Positions 13,618-16,314 of a stretch of 16,314 nt of DNA are shown here, in pieces. The translations under genes were made by a program, and so were the position numbers. Origin of the DNA: DATBFU01 sp046735265. Its GTDB lineage: Bacteria; Acidobacteriota; Thermoanaerobaculia; UBA5066; Gp7-AA6. Positions within the stretch are counted from its first letter, which is position 1. Each line of letters starts with the position of its first letter. The notes under the pieces were generated by a model. That model saw only the letters and a program-made list of their open reading frames with translations. It made no database searches and was not told the DNA's origin. The DNA lies in the NCBI GenBank assembly GCA_046735265.1, contig JBKPSZ010000253.1, forward strand, positions 1 through 16,314, written 5' to 3'.

Positions 13618-14253
13618 GTGGCTCGAGTCGCCAACGCCCAGCCTGCGGAACGCCGCCTTTCCCTCCTCAAGGCCGCTTTCCGCGAAGTGGCCGAGAAGGG
13701 ATTCTCGGAGGTCACTCTGGACGACATCGCGCGTCGGGCCGGTGTCTCCAAGGGCGTGACGCTCTACTACTTCGACTCCAAGGAGGAGCTCTTCCTGGAG
13801 CTCTTCGGCTGGCTCATCGACTCGATCCGCGATCGCATGCGCGAAGCGGTCGCGGCGGCCGAGGATCCCGTCGCGAAGCTGCGCGCGCTCGTGGCTCTCA
13901 TCTTCCCGTCCCCCTCCCGGAACCGGGCCTTCTTTCGAGCCTACGTGGATTTCTGCGGCCTCGCCTCGCGGAATGAGGCCTTTCGGGAAGTGGGCGAGCG
14001 CTTCTACGCGGGGTGCCGGGAAATCGACGGAGCGATCGTCGAAGAGGGAATCCGCCAGGGGGTCTTCGCGCGGCGCGAAGCCGGGGAGGCGGCCTCGACC
14101 ATGCGCGCCATTTTCGACGGACTGATGCTGCAGTGGCTGACCGAACGAGACCCGGACACGACCTTCGACGAATACCGCCGCCGATGCGAGCGGGAGCTCC
14201 TGGCGTACCTGGAGGGCCCGTTCCGGGCGGAGGAAAGGGGAAAACGGCGATGA
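13618..14253 (+). CDS. TetR/AcrR family transcriptional regulator
   Basis: DNA-binding repressor of 211 aa. The N-terminal TetR domain is clear: LSLLKAAFREVAEKGFSEVT (14-33), the helix-turn-helix DDIARRAGVSKGVTLYYF (35-52) and DSKEELFLELF (53-63). The C-terminal ligand domain (about 75-205) is helical and not family-specific, so the ligand is unknown. The start is GTG at 13618; no Shine-Dalgarno precedes it, and the predicted transcription start coincides with it, suggesting a leaderless mRNA. The stop overlaps the ATG of a 58-residue four-cysteine gene (ATGA). Likely autoregulated through the TGACC-N4-GGTCA site. Possible further targets are moaDE and the downstream SDR, by position only. 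Confidence 0.92.
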   Translation: MARVANAQPAERRLSLLKAAFREVAEKGFSEVTLDDIARRAGVSKGVTLYYFDSKEELFLELFGWLIDSIRDRMREAVAAAEDPVAKLRALVALIFPSPSRNRAFFRAYVDFCGLASRNEAFREVGERFYAGCREIDGAIVEEGIRQGVFARREAGEAASTMRAIFDGLMLQWLTERDPDTTFDEYRRRCERELLAYLEGPFRAEERGKRR

Positions 14254-14426
14254 GAGACGATCGAGCCGACAGCCATCGGGAGGAGCCGGCCGCGCGCCGC
14301 TGCGCCAACGAGGGATGCGGGAGGCCGTCCGAAGATCTGTACTGCGACGCCTGCGCTCTCGAGCGGTCCCTCTTCCACCGCGAGGAGCGCGAGGTCTCGC
14401 GGCGATCCGAACGGTTCTTCGGCTGA
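14250..14426 (+). CDS. Small four-cysteine (zinc-ribbon-like) protein coupled to tetR
   Basis: A 58-residue protein. The ATG at 14250 overlaps the tetR stop as ATGA, with GAGGAAAGGGG just upstream as ribosome-binding site, so translation is probably coupled. Four cysteines, Cys18-x4-Cys23-x8-Cys32-x2-Cys35, suggest a small zinc knuckle or ribbon; the rest is strongly charged (many Arg and Glu), with an amphipathic C-terminal helix ending in RFFG. The same frame is open further upstream over tetR, but that part is shadow. I recognise no named family. It may help the regulator or act as a nucleic-acid or protein-binding adaptor; both are speculation. Confidence 0.65.
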   Translation: MRDDRADSHREEPAARRCANEGCGRPSEDLYCDACALERSLFHREEREVSRRSERFFG

Positions 14427-14427
14427 C

Positions 14428-14443
14428 GCCCGGTTCGCCGGGC
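14428..14443 (+). terminator. G+C-rich stem-loop after the tetR/zinc-ribbon unit
   Basis: GCCCGG-TTCG-CCGGGC forms a 6-bp stem with a four-base loop, starting 2 nt after the stop at 14424-14426. There is no T-tract, so it is not a canonical intrinsic terminator; it may stabilise the 3' end or assist termination. Confidence 0.35.
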
Positions 14444-14473
14444 CGGTCGCCCGGAAGACGCCGCCCGAGCGAG

Positions 14474-14479
14474 TAGAAT
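14474..14479 (+). promoter_or_regulatory. Possible -10 element of the FabG-like SDR
   Basis: TAGAAT matches TATAAT at five of six positions and ends 11 nt before the ATG at 14491, giving a leader of only a few bases. No -35 is recognisable at 16-18 nt, so confidence is low. Confidence 0.3.
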
Positions 14480-14490
14480 TCCGCCTCCTC

Positions 14491-15309
14491 ATGACCGCGG
14501 AGCGAGACGACGCGCCGATCCCCGTGCGACGGCGGGAAACCGATCGCCCGAGGCGGCTCGACGGCAAAGTGGCCTTCGTGACCGGCGCCTCGCGCGGGAT
14601 CGGCGAGGCGATCGCGCGGCGATTCGCCTCGGAAGGAGCGCGCGTGGGGCTCGCGGCGCGGGACGACGCCGCCTGCCGGAGGATCGCCCGGGAGATCGCG
14701 GACGCGGGCGGCGACGCTTTCGCCGTCGCCTGCGACGTGACGCTTCCGGTCTCGGTCGCGGGAGCGATCGCCTCGATCGTCGCCCGCTGGAGCCGGATCG
14801 ACGTGCTCGTCAACAACGCCGGTCTCGGAGGCCCGACTCCTCTCACCGATCCGGACGACTCGCGCTGGAACGCCATCGTGGCGACGAACCTGACCGCCGT
14901 CTTCCGCGTCACGCGCGAAGCGGCGCCGTTCATCCCCAAAGGGGGGCGTGTCCTGAACCTCTCCTCCGTGCTCGGGCGCTTCGGCGTCGCCGGCCACACG
15001 GCCTACTGCGCCACGAAAACGGGGGTGATCGGCCTGACTCGCGCCCTCGCGCTCGAGCTCGCGCCGCGCGACATCACCGTCAATGCGATCTGCCCCGGCT
15101 GGGTCGAGAGCGAGATGGCGCGGGACGGTTTCCGGCGGGTCGGCGGCGACGAGGACGCGGGCCGGGAGGCCGCGGCGAAGATGGCAGCGCTCGGGCGGAT
15201 CCTCGAGCCCTCCGAGATCGCCGGGCTCGCCGCCTATCTCGCTTCGGACGAGGCGCGCGACGTGACCGGGCAGGCGATCGTGATCGACGGCGGGCAGGTC
15301 ATGCCGTGA
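14491..15309 (+). CDS. FabG-like short-chain dehydrogenase/reductase
   Basis: Classical SDR of 272 aa, probably an NAD(P)-dependent 3-oxoacyl-ACP/CoA reductase or 3-hydroxyacyl dehydrogenase. Glycine-rich TGASRGIGEA (31-40), NNAG (108-111) and the full catalytic tetrad Asn133, Ser159, Tyr172 and Lys176 (AYCATK) are present. CPGWVESEM (201-209) and VTGQAIVIDGGQ (258-269) complete the family pattern. The first 22 residues are a polar, Arg-rich extension before LDGKVAFVTG, so a shorter native start cannot be excluded, but the ATG at 14491 follows a plausible -10. No Shine-Dalgarno is seen. It may be a target of the adjacent TetR regulator, by position. The substrate is not determinable from sequence. 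Confidence 0.9.
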   Translation: MTAERDDAPIPVRRRETDRPRRLDGKVAFVTGASRGIGEAIARRFASEGARVGLAARDDAACRRIAREIADAGGDAFAVACDVTLPVSVAGAIASIVARWSRIDVLVNNAGLGGPTPLTDPDDSRWNAIVATNLTAVFRVTREAAPFIPKGGRVLNLSSVLGRFGVAGHTAYCATKTGVIGLTRALALELAPRDITVNAICPGWVESEMARDGFRRVGGDEDAGREAAAKMAALGRILEPSEIAGLAAYLASDEARDVTGQAIVIDGGQVMP

Positions 15310-15335
15310 TGTCGCCGGAGCTTGCTCGGCAATCT

Positions 15336-15388
15336 GGCGGCCGCCTCCAACGACGCGGTGGAGCTGTCTTCCGAATCCGGCGGCCGCC
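15336..15388. repeat. Two copies of the self-complementary decamer GGCGGCCGCC
   Basis: Copies at 15336-15345 and 15379-15388, 43 nt apart from start to start. The inner octamer GCGGCCGC recurs a third time within the 16-bp palindrome at 15520-15527. Each copy is its own reverse complement, so they can pair with each other in RNA. Confidence 0.5.
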
Positions 15389-15448
15389 ACCGGCTCGCGG
15401 CTCGGCCAAAGGGCCTCGACCGCTCGCCTGATTGCCTCGCCGCGCTCC

Positions 15449-15511
15449 GGCTCCCGCGACGCGAGTCGGTTCGCTCGGTGAACTTCGCGAACCTTGGTCG
15501 CGTCGCGAGCC
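15449..15511. repeat. Large imperfect inverted repeat (63-nt hairpin)
   Basis: From the outside in: GGCTC pairs with GAGCC (15449-15453 with 15507-15511), then after a 2-nt bulge GCGACGCGA pairs with TCGCGTCGC (15456-15464 with 15498-15506). After a 3/4-nt internal loop GGTTCGC pairs with GCGAACC (15468-15474 with 15487-15493), leaving a 12-nt loop. That is 21 Watson-Crick pairs. There is no T-tract on either side, so it is not a simple terminator. Confidence 0.8.
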
Positions 15512-15515
15512 AACC

Positions 15516-15531
15516 TTCCGCGGCCGCGGAA
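15516..15531. promoter_or_regulatory. Perfect 16-bp palindrome upstream of the CADD-like promoter
   Basis: TTCCGCGGCCGCGGAA is fully self-complementary. It lies 5 nt after the large hairpin and 15 nt before the putative -35 of the CADD-like gene, where a dimeric regulator could bind. Confidence 0.5.
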
Positions 15532-15546
15532 CGAGCTGCCTGTTCG

Positions 15547-15576
15547 TTGTGGGACGGGGCTGCCGCGACGTATAAA
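15547..15576 (+). promoter_or_regulatory. Candidate promoter of the CADD-like gene
   Basis: TATAAA (15571-15576) is a 5/6 match to -10 in otherwise G+C-rich DNA. TTGTGG (15547-15552) lies 18 nt upstream as a weak -35. The predicted leader is about 40 nt and contains the ribosome-binding site. Confidence 0.45.
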
Positions 15577-15609
15577 CTAACGCCTCGTCGGCGAAGATCG
15601 CCGCACGTC

Positions 15610-15615
15610 GGAGGT
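15610..15615 (+). promoter_or_regulatory. Shine-Dalgarno GGAGGT of the CADD-like gene
   Basis: GGAGGT ends 7 nt before the ATG at 15623, ideal spacing. This favours 15623 over the second ATG at 15629. Confidence 0.85.
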
Positions 15616-15622
15616 AAAGAAA

Positions 15623-16306
15623 ATGACGATGACGTCGACCGAGTTTCTCGAAGCCCTGGATCGCCTCGTCGAAGAGAAGCACCTGCTCAAGCACCCCTTC
15701 TACGTGCTCTGGACCGAAGGGAAGCTGACTCTCGAGGATCTTCGCCGCTATGCGATCGCCTACTACCCGCAGGTCGCCAACTTCCCGCGCTACGTCTCGG
15801 GAGTCCATGCTGCCTGCGACGACGCCTCTCTCCGCCAGGAGCTGCTCGAGAACCTGATCGAGGAGGAACGCGGCGAACGCAATCACCCTGCGCTCTGGCG
15901 GAATTTCGCAGCCTCGCTCGGCGCGGCGTCGTCGGACCTGGCGTCCGCACCGTCGACGCCCGAGGTGGCCTCCGCCGTCAACGAGTTCCTCGAGACGACT
16001 CGGACCGGATCGGTCGCCGAAGGGCTCGCGGCGCTCTACGCGTACGAGTCGCAGATTCCGGAGGTCTCGAAGTCGAAGCGCGAAGGGCTCGCGGCCTTCT
16101 ACGGGGTCGCGGATTCCGAGGCCACGCGATTCTTCACCGTCCACGAGAAAGCGGACGTCTGGCACCGCCAGGTCGAGAGGGAGGCGCTCGGGAAAGTGGC
16201 CTCGACGCCGGAGGACCGTGAGCGGGCGCTCGCGGCGGCCTCGCGCTGTCTGGACGCGTTGAACCGCGCCCTGGACGGCGTCCTGCGGGAAATCGGACGG
16301 AGCTGA
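15623..16306 (+). CDS. CADD-family diiron protein, probable self-sacrificing para-aminobenzoate synthase
   Basis: Heme-oxygenase-like helical protein of 227 aa, close to Chlamydia CADD in length and sequence. In the family, CADD supplies para-aminobenzoate for folate and is reported to build it from its own Tyr27 and Lys152. Using the ATG at 15623, this protein has Tyr27 (KHPFYVLW) and Lys152 (PEVSKSKREG) at the same numbers. It also has all six reported metal ligands: Glu81, His88 (ERNH), Glu142 (YAYESQIP), His174, Asp178 and His181 (HEKADVWH). It appears to be monocistronic, behind its own promoter and a strong Shine-Dalgarno. No folate genes are visible next to it, but the window ends 8 nt after the stop. 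A PqqC/TenA-like role is less likely given the match. The chlamydial residue numbers are from memory of the literature. Confidence 0.9.
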   Translation: MTMTSTEFLEALDRLVEEKHLLKHPFYVLWTEGKLTLEDLRRYAIAYYPQVANFPRYVSGVHAACDDASLRQELLENLIEEERGERNHPALWRNFAASLGAASSDLASAPSTPEVASAVNEFLETTRTGSVAEGLAALYAYESQIPEVSKSKREGLAAFYGVADSEATRFFTVHEKADVWHRQVEREALGKVASTPEDRERALAAASRCLDALNRALDGVLREIGRS

Positions 16307-16314
16307 CCCCGGTC

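Larger units (their letters stand above)
15310..15622. other. Structured non-coding interval between the SDR and the CADD-like gene
   Basis: 313 nt without a convincing gene; the open frames here translate to low-complexity Arg/Ala-rich sequence with no family features. It holds two copies of GGCGGCCGCC (15336-15345, 15379-15388), a 63-nt hairpin (15449-15511), a perfect 16-bp palindrome (15516-15531), a promoter candidate (15547-15576) and a strong ribosome-binding site (15610-15615). Confidence 0.7.

Noticed and set aside
13564..15513. 649-residue minus-strand open frame opposite tetR and the FabG-like SDR
   Set aside because: No recognisable domain, and it crosses two genes and a non-coding interval; shadow.
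15322..15622. Possible coding on either strand in the interval before the CADD-like gene
   Set aside because: The frames give Arg/Ala-rich sequence with no family signature and merge into shadows of neighbours; hairpins and palindromes explain the region better.

Overview
The window is uniformly G+C-rich (roughly two thirds by eye), densely coded and bacterial. I see no phage genes, insertion sequences, CRISPR arrays, tRNA or rRNA. The gene set (fused E2/E1 2-oxoglutarate dehydrogenase, secreted S9 and S33 peptidases, a DECR1-type dienoyl-CoA reductase, a CADD-family protein, many GTG starts, several genes without a Shine-Dalgarno) suggests a free-living high-G+C heterotroph. An Acidobacteriota-like lineage is my best guess, but it is an inference with low confidence and actinobacterial or other placements are not excluded.

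Layout. (1) Plus strand, 1-5657: the 3' part of a Kgd-type 2-oxoglutarate dehydrogenase, whose frame is open at base 1 so the gene begins outside the window. It is followed by two small secreted proteins of unknown function, a prolyl-iminopeptidase-like hydrolase with a likely Tat signal preceded only by a CTG start candidate, and a DUF167/YggU protein whose tail runs into the convergent neighbour. (2) Minus strand, read from 13554 down to 5542: eight co-directional genes, moaD, moaE, mgtE, an enoyl-CoA hydratase, an aldehyde dehydrogenase, an ICMT-like membrane methyltransferase, an S9 peptidase and a 2,4-dienoyl-CoA reductase. The last four are packed with gaps of 10, 10 and 2 nt and are very probably one transcription unit. 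(3) Plus strand, 13618-16306: a tetR gene divergent from moaD, with a sharp promoter/operator and an apparently leaderless GTG start; a 58-residue four-cysteine protein coupled to it by an ATGA overlap; a FabG-like SDR; a 313-nt structured non-coding stretch; and a CADD-family protein.

How they may work together: the hydratase, dienoyl-CoA reductase, FabG-like SDR and aldehyde dehydrogenase fit fatty-acyl or aldehyde catabolism feeding the TCA cycle, where the Kgd-type enzyme acts. MoaD and MoaE form molybdopterin synthase. The strongest single observation is the last gene: it keeps the diiron ligands and the two residues (Tyr27, Lys152) that the chlamydial CADD protein is reported to consume from its own chain to make para-aminobenzoate, at identical residue numbers. 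The non-coding stretch upstream of it carries a 63-nt hairpin and a perfect 16-bp palindrome.
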